Assembly (NCBI RefSeq): GCF_029814175.1
Contig: NZ_CP122312.1
Location: 1,054,001-1,118,000 of the forward strand
Reading direction: 5' to 3'
DNA length: 64,000 bases
Source of the DNA: Halospeciosus flavus
Lineage (GTDB): Archaea; Halobacteriota; Halobacteria; Halobacteriales; Halobacteriaceae
Numbering within the stretch: the stretch's first letter is position 1; each line of letters starts with the position of its first letter. The notes under the pieces were generated by a model that was given only the letters and a program-made list of their open reading frames with translations, did not search any database and was not told the DNA's origin. Below, piece by piece: positions 1 to 7,939 of the stretch. A program made the position numbers and the translations under genes.

Positions 1-103
1 TCGTGTACCATTGGTTACTCTCAGTCGGGTGTCGACCCTAAAAGGGACGGATTCGAGAGCGCCGTCCGGTCCTCACCCACCGACAGTCATCAACCAAATA
101 TAG

Positions 104-140
104 ACATATTTCAAATATGTTTCGACGTTAAATTTAATGT
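104..140. promoter_or_regulatory. Two AT-rich palindromes upstream of the first propeller gene
   Basis: Positions 104-120 form a 17-bp palindrome (ACATATTT, central C, AAATATGT). Positions 125-140 form a second one (ACGTTAAA/TTTAATGT, one mismatch). Both lie in an AT-rich stretch within 55 bp of the start of the propeller gene, so they cover the expected promoter. A regulator binding site is an inference. The small wHTH gene at 1228 is one candidate ligand. Confidence 0.45.
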
Positions 141-157
141 AAATACTAAGAAAGAGT

Positions 158-1192
158 GTGAGTGCAATGTGGCATCTCGGTCCCCAACCCGAAGTCGGAA
201 ACTGGTACGAAGTAGAGTCGCCGACGACCAAGGCATATCACAGTGTGGTTTCGACGGTCGACGGTCCGTACGCCGTCGCAGACAAGGGTGTACTCGTCCG
301 CCGACAGGACGACGGTGACTGGGCGGTCGTCTTCGACGACGGTCCCGCGACCCGCGACAACTCGCTGTTCGCCGCGGCCGCGACGGACGACGGCGAGCGC
401 GTCTGGTTCGCCGGTTCCTCCGGTGCGCTCGGCTACTACGACGTGACGACCAACGAGAAGCACGACTACACTGCTCCGAAGGAGAAGACTTCGACCTGGG
501 AGGCCATCGCGGTCTCCGGGAAGGCCGGCAACGAGAAACTCCTCGTCGCCAACGGTTCTGGCGAGGTTCTCCCCGGCTACGTCGACGGCTGCTGTCCCCA
601 GTGGGGTCAGGTCTCCAAGCCCGACGGCACCGACTCCAGCACCGGTGGCTCCGGTGCGACGATCACCGGGCTCGCCGCCAGCCCCGACGGCTACGGCTAC
701 GCCATCAACTCCAGCGGCAGTGTCTTCATGACGACTGCCGACGACGCCTGGGAGAAGATCGGTATCGAGAACGCCCAGGTCAACTTCACGGACGTCTACG
801 CCGACGGCGAGACGGTTCTCGTGACCGCGGGCAGCGGTCGCGTCTATCGCTACGAGCCGAACTGTAAGAACTGGACGCCGCTGGGCGTCGCTTCGGTCAC
901 GCTCAACTCCATCGCGCACGATGGAGACGAACTCGTCGCCGTCGGTAACGACGGTGTCGTCTTCCGCAAGAAGGGCAACAGCAAGTGGACGAAGCGGCCG
1001 ACGCCGACCTCCAACGACCTCAACTCCGTGACCCTCTCCGACGGCATCGACGCGGCCGTCGGCAAGGCCGGCACCATCCTCGAGCGTGGTGACCGCGACG
1101 ACCAGAACAAGAAGACGGGCAGCCAGCAGGACGGTTCGACGTCCGACTCGACGTCCGGCGACTCGACCTCGGACTCGACGACGTCGAGCTAA
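158..1192 (+). CDS. Cytoplasmic beta-propeller (Ycf48/BNR-like) protein, paralogue A
   Basis: A 344-residue acidic protein with no signal peptide or membrane segment. It is built of repeated ~40-45-residue blades with motifs such as W-x-V-x-F-D-D-G, G-S-S-G-A-L-G-Y-Y and V-G-N-D-G-V-V-F, the pattern of Ycf48/sialidase-type propellers. The last ~30 residues are a low-complexity Asp/Ser/Thr tail. It aligns end to end with the protein at 1726-2643 apart from that tail, so the two arose by duplication. Start: GTG at 158 or ATG at 167; the paralogue begins with a Met-Thr-Thr-Trp block, which fits either. A small wHTH gene lies between the two copies on the same strand. No enzymatic role can be assigned; a protein-binding scaffold is the most the fold supports. 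Confidence 0.8.
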   Translation: MSAMWHLGPQPEVGNWYEVESPTTKAYHSVVSTVDGPYAVADKGVLVRRQDDGDWAVVFDDGPATRDNSLFAAAATDDGERVWFAGSSGALGYYDVTTNEKHDYTAPKEKTSTWEAIAVSGKAGNEKLLVANGSGEVLPGYVDGCCPQWGQVSKPDGTDSSTGGSGATITGLAASPDGYGYAINSSGSVFMTTADDAWEKIGIENAQVNFTDVYADGETVLVTAGSGRVYRYEPNCKNWTPLGVASVTLNSIAHDGDELVAVGNDGVVFRKKGNSKWTKRPTPTSNDLNSVTLSDGIDAAVGKAGTILERGDRDDQNKKTGSQQDGSTSDSTSGDSTSDSTTSS

Positions 1193-1227
1193 CGACTTCG
1201 GGCGAATAGCCCTCCAACCAACTATCT

Positions 1228-1713
1228 ATGCACGAAACGACACTCCGAGTGTTCTCCGCACTCCGTGAGCGCACCCGCGAAGAGGGATCGGAGAACTATC
1301 AGACACTCAACGACATCGCACAGGACGCGGGGCTCTCGCTCGACGAGGCGAGTACGGCCCTCGAGCGGCTCGTGATCGTCGACGCCGTCGAGAAGACCGA
1401 AAACGACGAGATGGCTTACCGGTCGCGTGACATCACCGTCGGGAAAATCGCGGACCGACTCGCCGCCGTCCACGACCTGCCCGACGACCGCCGCAACGCG
1501 GTCCTCGAACGGCTCCGCAGCGGCGACGTCGACCCCGATTCGCTGGTCGCACTCGTCGACGCTCTCGGCCTCGGCAAGACTGCCGAGGAAACCACCAACG
1601 GTGAGACTGGTCACAACCAGTCGAGCGCCGACGACAGTACCGCCCCGACCGACGACCGCGGTGTGTTCGCCTCGGTCAGCAACCGACTCTCCCGGTTCAT
1701 GCCGGGGTCCTGA
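1228..1713 (+). CDS. Winged-helix DNA-binding protein
   Basis: A 161-residue acidic protein. Residues ~1-75 have a winged-helix pattern: a helix rich in Glu/Arg, 'LNDIAQDAGLSLDEASTAL' as the likely recognition unit, then a basic/aromatic wing near 'YRSRDITVG'. The C-terminal half is helical, then becomes a disordered Asp/Thr/Ser linker ending in a short basic segment. It sits 35 bp after propeller A and 12 bp before propeller B, so the three are probably one transcript. Regulation of the trio through the palindromes upstream of position 158 is an inference. Confidence 0.75.
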   Translation: MHETTLRVFSALRERTREEGSENYQTLNDIAQDAGLSLDEASTALERLVIVDAVEKTENDEMAYRSRDITVGKIADRLAAVHDLPDDRRNAVLERLRSGDVDPDSLVALVDALGLGKTAEETTNGETGHNQSSADDSTAPTDDRGVFASVSNRLSRFMPGS

Positions 1714-1725
1714 CCCCCACCACCT

Positions 1726-2643
1726 ATGACAACCTGGCAATTCGAGTCACAGTCGACGACGGGGGAATGGCAGAAAGCGAAGTCGCCGGTAGACAAGACG
1801 CTGTACGACGTGGCACAGACCCGGTACGGACCGGTTGCAGTCGGCGGGTCTGGACTCATCGTCGCCCGTTCGATGGACGATGGGAACTGGGGCGTGTTGT
1901 ACGACGCAGGTCCCGGTGCAGAGAACCACGTGCTGAAGACGGCAGAGTCGACCGACGACGGCGGCCGGGTCTGGTTCGGAGGGAAGACGGGCGCCCTGGG
2001 GTTTTACGACCTTGAAGAGGGCGCGAAGTACGATCTCTCCGAACCGGAGGGCCGGGTTCCGACGTGGAACACGATGGCGGTCCACGGCGAACGCGGGTCT
2101 GAGAAGCTCCTGCTGGCGACGACGAGCGGGCAGGTGATGCTCGGCTACGTCGACGGGGTCGACGTGACGTGGGGGCAGATGACGAAACCTGACGGGACGA
2201 CGTCGGTCACGGCGACGGACGCGGCACCCGATGGGTTCGGCTACGTGGTGAACTCGAACGGTGGCGCGTTCAAGACGTCGATCTACGAGGGGTGGCGACG
2301 CATCGGTATCGACGGCGCGGGCACGCTCGGCGGCGTCGCAGCCGAGAAAGACTCGCTGCTCGTCGTGACGAGTAGCGGGCGCGCCTACCGCTACGCGGAG
2401 GGCAACCAAGAGTGGACGCCCTACAAGGTCGGCGGCAACTCCCTCAACGGCGTCGACACGCAGGGCAAAGAGGCCCTCGCCGTCGGCGGCAGCGGGAGTA
2501 TCTACCGGAGCTACAGTGGCTCCTGGTACGAGGCCGAGTCCCCCGCTGGCAATACCCTCCAAGCGGTCGCGATGGGTGAAGTCGACGTCGCCGTCGGCTC
2601 CGGCGGCGCCATCGTCGAACGTCTCACAGACCCCACCGCCTGA
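1726..2643 (+). CDS. Cytoplasmic beta-propeller (Ycf48/BNR-like) protein, paralogue B
   Basis: A 305-residue paralogue of the protein at 158-1192, with the same blade order: 'GGSGLIVARS', 'GKTGALGFYDL', 'VNSNGGAFKT', 'SSGRAYRY', 'GGSGSIYRS'. It lacks the Asp/Ser/Thr tail of paralogue A and ends soon after the last blade. There is no signal peptide. The 12-bp gap to the wHTH gene implies co-transcription. Function is unknown. The pairing of two diverged propellers around one regulator suggests a dedicated complex, but that is inference. Confidence 0.8.
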   Translation: MTTWQFESQSTTGEWQKAKSPVDKTLYDVAQTRYGPVAVGGSGLIVARSMDDGNWGVLYDAGPGAENHVLKTAESTDDGGRVWFGGKTGALGFYDLEEGAKYDLSEPEGRVPTWNTMAVHGERGSEKLLLATTSGQVMLGYVDGVDVTWGQMTKPDGTTSVTATDAAPDGFGYVVNSNGGAFKTSIYEGWRRIGIDGAGTLGGVAAEKDSLLVVTSSGRAYRYAEGNQEWTPYKVGGNSLNGVDTQGKEALAVGGSGSIYRSYSGSWYEAESPAGNTLQAVAMGEVDVAVGSGGAIVERLTDPTA

Positions 2644-2703
2644 TTCCCGCCAGGCGACACCGTCGCCGACGCGGGCAGGAACCCGACTTTCTCTTCACAA
2701 TAT

Positions 2704-3453
2704 ATGCCTCAGCGCGATTCCGTACTGCCCAGCATCCCCTTGATCCGTCGAGGCGTTCGTGTGTCGACTCTCGTCCTCGGTGTCGCACTGTTCGCGACGC
2801 CGAGCGCTGCACACGGCGTGAATACCGCACACGACGGTCTCGGGTTGCCGGTTCTCCTGACTGCCGTCGTCGGATTCAGTCTACTCGGTGGCGGTGCGTT
2901 CGCGGTCGGCACTGACCGCTGTAGTCGGTACACCCACCGGCTCGTCCCCGCAATGCTGGTCCTCCTCGGCGTCTCCGCGGTTGGGCTCGCCGCCACACGG
3001 ACACCGGACGTCGCAATGATCGGTGCTGCCGTCGGTGTCGGCGCTGTCACCGTTGTGGAGCGTCGGTTCGGATTTGGTTGCGGCATGACCGCCGACACGA
3101 CGCTCGGTGCCGTGACGGTCCACCGTACGCTCGAAGGCAGCACGCTTGCAGTCGTCTACGCCGCGGACGCGACCCTCGCGTTGTTCGGGGCGCTCGCCCT
3201 CGCTGGCCACGCCGCCGCCGAGACGGCCGTCGTCGGCTCGCTATACGCCACGACTCGGGGCTGGCGAGATACGGCCGGTGCGGTCGGTCTCGTCCAGATC
3301 GGCTTCGTCGCCGGCGTGGCCGTCGGAGCCGGGTTCGTCGACGCCGTCCCGGCGATTGCTCGAACGGCGTTGTTTGGTCTCGTCGGCGGGGTGCTCGGCG
3401 CTGTCGGCGGTTTCGAAGCAGTCGACACAGGAAAAGCGGAATCGTCCGGCTGA
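2704..3453 (+). CDS. Polytopic membrane protein, unknown function (weak ZIP-transporter resemblance)
   Basis: A 249-residue protein rich in Ala/Gly/Val with about seven hydrophobic segments. The first (residues ~18-38) could be a cleavable signal ending in 'SAAHG'. Two short blocks, 'HRTLEGSTLAVVYA' (~140) and 'GHAAAETAVVGSLYA' (~167), recall the His/Glu metal-binding helices of ZIP-family carriers, but spacing and full motifs are not convincing. The gene is followed convergently by the minus-strand gene ending at 3466. Function is not assigned. Confidence 0.65.
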   Translation: MPQRDSVLPSIPLIRRGVRVSTLVLGVALFATPSAAHGVNTAHDGLGLPVLLTAVVGFSLLGGGAFAVGTDRCSRYTHRLVPAMLVLLGVSAVGLAATRTPDVAMIGAAVGVGAVTVVERRFGFGCGMTADTTLGAVTVHRTLEGSTLAVVYAADATLALFGALALAGHAAAETAVVGSLYATTRGWRDTAGAVGLVQIGFVAGVAVGAGFVDAVPAIARTALFGLVGGVLGAVGGFEAVDTGKAESSG

Positions 3454-3465
3454 GCTCCTCGCTCG

Positions 3466-4527
3466 CTACGACGAGATTTCGTGGATCGTGATACTCGCGT
3501 TCTGCGTCTCGTGTCCGGGATAGACGGCGGCGAACCCGAACGTACGAACCGGACGCCGCTCGTAGTTCACGCTGTCGACGACCCACTGTTCTTTGGCTGG
3601 GAGCTCCCAGTTGTGCTGCTCGTAGAGTGCCTGCACGTCGACGGTCGTCGAGACGCGTTCGCCGGGTTCGGCGGGGACGTAGACGTAGAGGTAGGACGGG
3701 TCCCCCTGTTGGTGGACGACAGTTCGATTCTCGACGTCGGCGAACACGACCCAGACGCGGTGATTCGACTCACGAACCCCGACGCCGACCGCTCGCGGTG
3801 GTTCTCCGGTCGTGTTCTGGACGACTGTGTGTGGCGTCGCCTCGACGTGGAGTGTCGAGGGGAACGCCGACTGCTGGTAGAGGCGAGCCATACTCCACGG
3901 TCCCGACTCCCGGTCGACCCCGCGTACCGACAGGGTCGCGCCCGACTCGTTCGGCGCCGACTCGATCACCGTCCGCTCGCCACGTCGGTCGGTCGTGACA
4001 CGCGCCCACCGGTACGGGTAGTTCCCGCTCCCACTCTGGACGAGCCAATGCTGGAACGAGGGGTTGAGGACGTCTGGTGGTTTCCGCGCGTCGAGCGTGA
4101 AGATGGTCCGCAGTTGGTCGTCGACGCCCTCGTCGTTGACAGCGAGCATCGTTCGCGTCTCGTAGGGGATTGCGGCCGTCGCGACCGGCGCCCGGAGCCG
4201 ATAGACCGCCGACTCACCGGGTTGGAGTGTCTCCGGTCCGTCGATCCGGTTCCAGTAGAAGTGCGTCATCAACTGGCCGTGGACGGTCTGGAACTCGGGG
4301 TCGATGGCGCGAGACTCCTGATTGTGGACGCGAATCGTGAGGACGCTCGCCCGGTGGATGTTGGTCGGGTCGCTGGTGTTGACGACCGTCACCTCGGCGT
4401 CGAGTCGCTTCTCCTGGAAGTCGGCGGCGACGCCGATGGCCCCGATGCCGACTGCGACGAGGAGGACGACCCCCACGACGACGCGCCGTTTCTGTCCCGA
4501 CGAGAGGTCGCTACTCGGATCGAACAT
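3466..4527 (-). CDS. Membrane-anchored extracellular protein of the glycosyltransferase operon
   Basis: A 353-residue protein with a single N-terminal transmembrane helix (residues ~15-35) followed by a soluble, beta-rich, probably extracellular domain with Asn-x-Thr/Ser sequons. Its start overlaps the 3' end of the upstream GT-C-like gene by 17 bp, so the two are translationally linked. With the GT2 gene at 5798-7027 this makes a three-gene operon. I do not recognise the family. An accessory role in surface polysaccharide or lipid-sugar assembly is inferred only from context. Confidence 0.65.
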   Translation of the reverse strand: MFDPSSDLSSGQKRRVVVGVVLLVAVGIGAIGVAADFQEKRLDAEVTVVNTSDPTNIHRASVLTIRVHNQESRAIDPEFQTVHGQLMTHFYWNRIDGPETLQPGESAVYRLRAPVATAAIPYETRTMLAVNDEGVDDQLRTIFTLDARKPPDVLNPSFQHWLVQSGSGNYPYRWARVTTDRRGERTVIESAPNESGATLSVRGVDRESGPWSMARLYQQSAFPSTLHVEATPHTVVQNTTGEPPRAVGVGVRESNHRVWVVFADVENRTVVHQQGDPSYLYVYVPAEPGERVSTTVDVQALYEQHNWELPAKEQWVVDSVNYERRPVRTFGFAAVYPGHETQNASITIHEISS

Positions 4528-5770
4528 CAGTTCGGTTTCTCGTCACCAGTTGGTTCTCGGTGCGGAGGTGGCACAGGACGGCGTAGTACGCGATGGGCAC
4601 GAAGAAGATGAAGTAGTTCTGCAGCGAGCGGTGGTTGACCCACAGGATGGCCATCGGGACGATCCACGCCACCCAGCGAAGCCGCTCGAAGTAGAGGAAG
4701 TAGACCACCAGCGCGATACACAGCACGCCGAGGAGGAGGAGCGTGTAGAAGCTCTTGGGCAACTGGAGGAAGCCACTCGACGTGATGAGGGTGAGCCCGA
4801 TTCCCTGTTTGACCATCGGTGCACTCCCGGCGATGGGGGTGACGACGCTCTTGAGCCACGCGACCGGGCTCGATACGATGAACGGGAGATTCGGCAGGAG
4901 GAACGCCCCGAGGCCGTAGCCGATGCAGGTCTTCGCCCGGTCGGCGAATCCCGCGTAGGTCTCACTCTCGGCGTAGAGCCAGATGGCGAGGAACGGGCCG
5001 ACGAACCAGGGGATCTGCTTGACGGCGAAGGCGAGTCCGACACAGATTGCCGCGATGCGGAGTCGCCCCTGTGTCCAGTACTTCATGCCGAAGAGCAACG
5101 CGAACACCCAGAGGATGTCGAAGACGCCGCCGAAACTGAACAGCGTCAGGTTCGGGTCGACGAACATGAGGACGAAGGGCGCGAGGACGAGTTCGTTCGG
5201 CGACTCGTAGACGAGGAAGAGGAGCGTCGCCAGCAGGACGGTGACAGTCGTCAGGTTCAGGTTCGGGATACCGAGGAGTGCCTGCGGGACGAAGGCGAGG
5301 AAGGCGAGTGCAGGGTAGGAGAACGTCGTGACGATCTCGCCGTCGATTCGGTAGGTGACGAACCGTTTGTCGATGGGGAACTGCTGGAACGCGGCCTCCA
5401 TCGAGTGCGTGTAGGGGTTCTGTCCGCTGAGGACGAGGTCGACCGCGTAGCGAGTGAAGAGCATCGCGTCGGTCCCGATGTAGGACTTCGCGAGGTGAGA
5501 CGTGTACGTCAGCGCGAACATGAGGAGGAGGAGGCCGACGATCGCGGCGGCGAGCCGCGAGTTCCAGTACTCGAGGTCGACGTCCGCGAGTGCCGCGTAC
5601 AGGAGTGCGAAGGAGAGGAGGTAGGTGAGCAACAGGACACCGACGACGGACGGGTGTCCGATCGTCGAGAGGAAACTCCGGATCAGGTAGCCGAGCTTGA
5701 ACAACACGGCCGCGGTGAGCACGGCCAGGATCTTGCTCGTGGCCCGTGCGGTGAGTTGTATCTGGGGCAT
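4511..5770 (-). CDS. Polytopic GT-C-like (GT87/DUF2029-type) glycosyltransferase
   Basis: A 419-residue protein with 10 or more hydrophobic helices. Near residues ~95-125 an acidic residue in the first loop ('GTDAMLF') is followed by 'GQNPYTH', a combination typical of GT87/DUF2029 polyprenyl-phosphate-sugar-dependent mannosyltransferases. It lies 27 bp after a GT2-GtrA protein of the kind that makes dolichyl-phosphate sugars. A two-step scheme fits: the GT2 charges the lipid carrier and this protein uses it on the outer face of the membrane. Family assignment rests on topology and the NPYTH motif; the acceptor is unknown. Confidence 0.65.
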   Translation of the reverse strand: MPQIQLTARATSKILAVLTAAVLFKLGYLIRSFLSTIGHPSVVGVLLLTYLLSFALLYAALADVDLEYWNSRLAAAIVGLLLLMFALTYTSHLAKSYIGTDAMLFTRYAVDLVLSGQNPYTHSMEAAFQQFPIDKRFVTYRIDGEIVTTFSYPALAFLAFVPQALLGIPNLNLTTVTVLLATLLFLVYESPNELVLAPFVLMFVDPNLTLFSFGGVFDILWVFALLFGMKYWTQGRLRIAAICVGLAFAVKQIPWFVGPFLAIWLYAESETYAGFADRAKTCIGYGLGAFLLPNLPFIVSSPVAWLKSVVTPIAGSAPMVKQGIGLTLITSSGFLQLPKSFYTLLLLGVLCIALVVYFLYFERLRWVAWIVPMAILWVNHRSLQNYFIFFVPIAYYAVLCHLRTENQLVTRNRTDVRSE

Positions 5771-5797
5771 CGATGAGGGATTATGAAACCGTCGCGG

Positions 5798-7027
5798 TCA
5801 CGCGCTCTTGAACGCCACGCTCTCGCTCCCGAGGAAGTTCCACACGGACGCACCGGCGATGGCGCCGAGGTTCGCGACCTGTGCGGAGACGCCGAGTCCG
5901 TCGACGAACCCGGCGAGCAACAGCGAGTAGACGAGGAAGCCGGCGATAGACACGACGTGGAAGCGACTCCACTGCGAGAGGATGGGTTGGTCGTCCGGCC
6001 GGTCGAAGGTGAGGAACCAGTTGCCGGCGAAGTTCCACTGGACGGCCGCGAGGAAGGCGAGGACGCCGGCGACGAGGTAGAAGACGCCGAGGTGTTCGGT
6101 CGCGGCCCAGAAGACGGCGGCGTTCACGAGGACGCCGAGCGCGCCGACGCCGCAGAACTCCGCGGCGCGGACGGCCCGGTCCGGTTCGACGTAGTCGTCG
6201 AGTCCCCACGAGGTGACGCCGACCATCCCGAGGTGTTCGAGGAAGCGGAGGTATTGCTCGCCGTCCAGGTTCGACTCGCCGTAGTCGCGGTCGGTGAAGA
6301 CGTAAGGGACCTCGACGACGCCGTCGTAGTCACAGGTAGCCAGAATTTCGAGGAGGATCTTGTACCCACGTGGCTGGAGGTCGACCCCGTCGACGACGTC
6401 CGCTTCGACCGCGAAGAACCCGCTCATCGGGTCCGAGATGTTCCACGCCGAGGGGACGGCGACTTTCGCGAGACCGATGGCTCCCTTCGAGACGATTTGG
6501 CGCCGTCGCGACCAGTTCTCGATGTCGCCACCGTCGACGTAGCGGCTGCCGATGGCGACGTCCGTGTTCGGCTGTCGGAGGGCCGCCAAGAGGTCGGTGA
6601 GCCGTTCCGGTGGGTGCTGGAGGTCGGCGTCGATGACGGCGTATCGCTCGGCGTCGGCCGCTTCGAACCCACGGAGGACCGCCGTCGCGAGTCCCGACTC
6701 CTCGGTTCGACGGATGACTCGCACGTGGTCGTCGTCCCGGTACGACTGTTGGACGAGTTCCCACGTCCCGTCCGGGGAGTCGTCGTCGACGACGACGATC
6801 TCGACCGGCGTATCACCGAAGGCGTCGAGACACTGTTCGAGGACGCGCTCGATGTTCTTGCGCTCGTTGTACGTCGGAATGACGATAGAGAGCGCAGGCG
6901 TGGCGCGTCGGTCTGCCGCCGACGCCGACGTCTCGTCGGGTTGGGGTGTCGTCTCGTCGTCCTTGTCCCGTTGGACGGCTGTACTGGCTGCCGCTGTGAG
7001 TGGGGCACTGAGGTGTGTGAAGTCCAT
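5798..7027 (-). CDS. Polyprenyl-phosphate glycosyltransferase (GT2) fused to a GtrA-like membrane domain
   Basis: A 409-residue protein with a Ser/Thr/Asp-rich N-terminus. A GT2 DPM1-like domain (residues ~45-265) has 'IVIPTYNERKN', 'VVDDDSPDGT' and 'VIDADLQHPPERL' (DxD metal site). The C-terminal ~120 residues carry four hydrophobic helices of the GtrA type, including 'WNFAGNWFLTF'. DPM1-GtrA fusions transfer a hexose from a nucleotide sugar to polyprenyl phosphate and may flip the product. It is the first gene of the minus-strand operon with the two genes below it. The sugar cannot be told from sequence. Confidence 0.88.
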   Translation of the reverse strand: MDFTHLSAPLTAAASTAVQRDKDDETTPQPDETSASAADRRATPALSIVIPTYNERKNIERVLEQCLDAFGDTPVEIVVVDDDSPDGTWELVQQSYRDDDHVRVIRRTEESGLATAVLRGFEAADAERYAVIDADLQHPPERLTDLLAALRQPNTDVAIGSRYVDGGDIENWSRRRQIVSKGAIGLAKVAVPSAWNISDPMSGFFAVEADVVDGVDLQPRGYKILLEILATCDYDGVVEVPYVFTDRDYGESNLDGEQYLRFLEHLGMVGVTSWGLDDYVEPDRAVRAAEFCGVGALGVLVNAAVFWAATEHLGVFYLVAGVLAFLAAVQWNFAGNWFLTFDRPDDQPILSQWSRFHVVSIAGFLVYSLLLAGFVDGLGVSAQVANLGAIAGASVWNFLGSESVAFKSA

Positions 7028-7267
7028 TTGTGGAGGGCCTTCGTCGTCTGAGTTTGGTTACTGACAGTACTGTAAACACCGCCTTGAGAGTTTCCCTCTC
7101 GACGACCCGAATCCGACGAGGTGACCCCGCTGGCCGGCCGATTTAGTGGTATCAGTTACCATGCTGATAGGGCGGCGGGAACACACGCCCGTCATCGCCG
7201 ACGCGTCGACGGTCGGCGGAAGGATATTTGCAGGAGAGGAACGAAGTGACTAGTACCCAACCCGACC

Positions 7268-7423
7268 ATGCCCGACTCACCAATCTTGGGGACGTGTCCG
7301 AACTGTGGTCACGAACTCCCCGAGCGCGCGACGATCCTCGAGTGGGACGAGGAGGATGGCCCGGGTATCTTCGCGGACTGCTGGGGGTGCGACGAGGTCG
7401 TCCGTCCACAACCGGAGGAGTGA
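7268..7423 (+). CDS. Small zinc-ribbon protein (51 aa)
   Basis: A 51-residue acidic protein starting at the ATG at 7268. It contains C-P-N-C-G-H near residue 10 and C-W-G-C near residue 38, a two-knuckle zinc ribbon. No other domain is present. Haloarchaeal genomes hold many free-standing zinc ribbons of this size; their targets are mostly unknown. Nucleic-acid or protein binding are both possible. The four cysteines in knuckle spacing and the clean stop support a real gene. Confidence 0.7.
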   Translation: MPDSPILGTCPNCGHELPERATILEWDEEDGPGIFADCWGCDEVVRPQPEE

Positions 7424-7540
7424 GCCGGCCCACACCAGTCCGCCGATCGTCCGGACGGCGTCGAGGCGGCCCACTCTTCTCCCGAGGGAATGCCACGGCA
7501 AACAGTTACATTTTTCTCCCCGAATAGTGTCGTATGTGGT

Positions 7541-7855
7541 ATGGCTGCTCATAGCGCCCCGGGACGCGGCGCTCGTCTCCCTGATGCCGTTCCTCTCGAA
7601 ATTTCGCATGTTACCCGGCTGAGTTGGGAACTGGGCACGCGAGTCGTCGACGACGAGGAGGCGACGCTCCACAGTCAGTGGCAACAGGAGGACACGTTCT
7701 GGGAACTCGACGTCTTCCAGGTCACACACCACACCGACCTCCTCCGTATCCAGACGCCGGTCGGGAGAGAGCAGTTCTACGGTGTCACGCAGTCGGAACT
7801 AGAGTCGGCGCTTACGACGCTCGAAGCGGCGGACCGCTGGCAGCAATCCGACTAG
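7541..7855 (+). CDS. Conserved-looking small acidic protein, function unknown
   Basis: About 104 residues from the ATG at 7541. The frame is open further upstream to 7490, but the region around 7500-7535 is AT-rich and looks like promoter. The protein is acidic and Trp/Thr-rich, with no signal, membrane segment or metal motif. 'FWELDVFQVTHHTDLLRIQTP' suggests a compact beta domain. It precedes the split TVP38 gene by 84 bp on the same strand. I do not recognise the family. Confidence 0.6.
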   Translation: MAAHSAPGRGARLPDAVPLEISHVTRLSWELGTRVVDDEEATLHSQWQQEDTFWELDVFQVTHHTDLLRIQTPVGREQFYGVTQSELESALTTLEAADRWQQSD

Positions 7856-7939
7856 CACTCGTCCGCTCGTGGCGACGACGGCTCTTCTGACGTCGATTGC
7901 TCGGCCACGAGTGGACTCGCAGTCTCCGTTCGTGTCGCG

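Noticed and set aside
4322-5776. A long open frame on the plus strand antisense to the GT-C gene
   Set aside because: Its product is a run of Glu/Asp/Arg/Val without any fold pattern, as expected for the complement of a GC-rich membrane-protein gene; the minus strand has clear helices and motifs.
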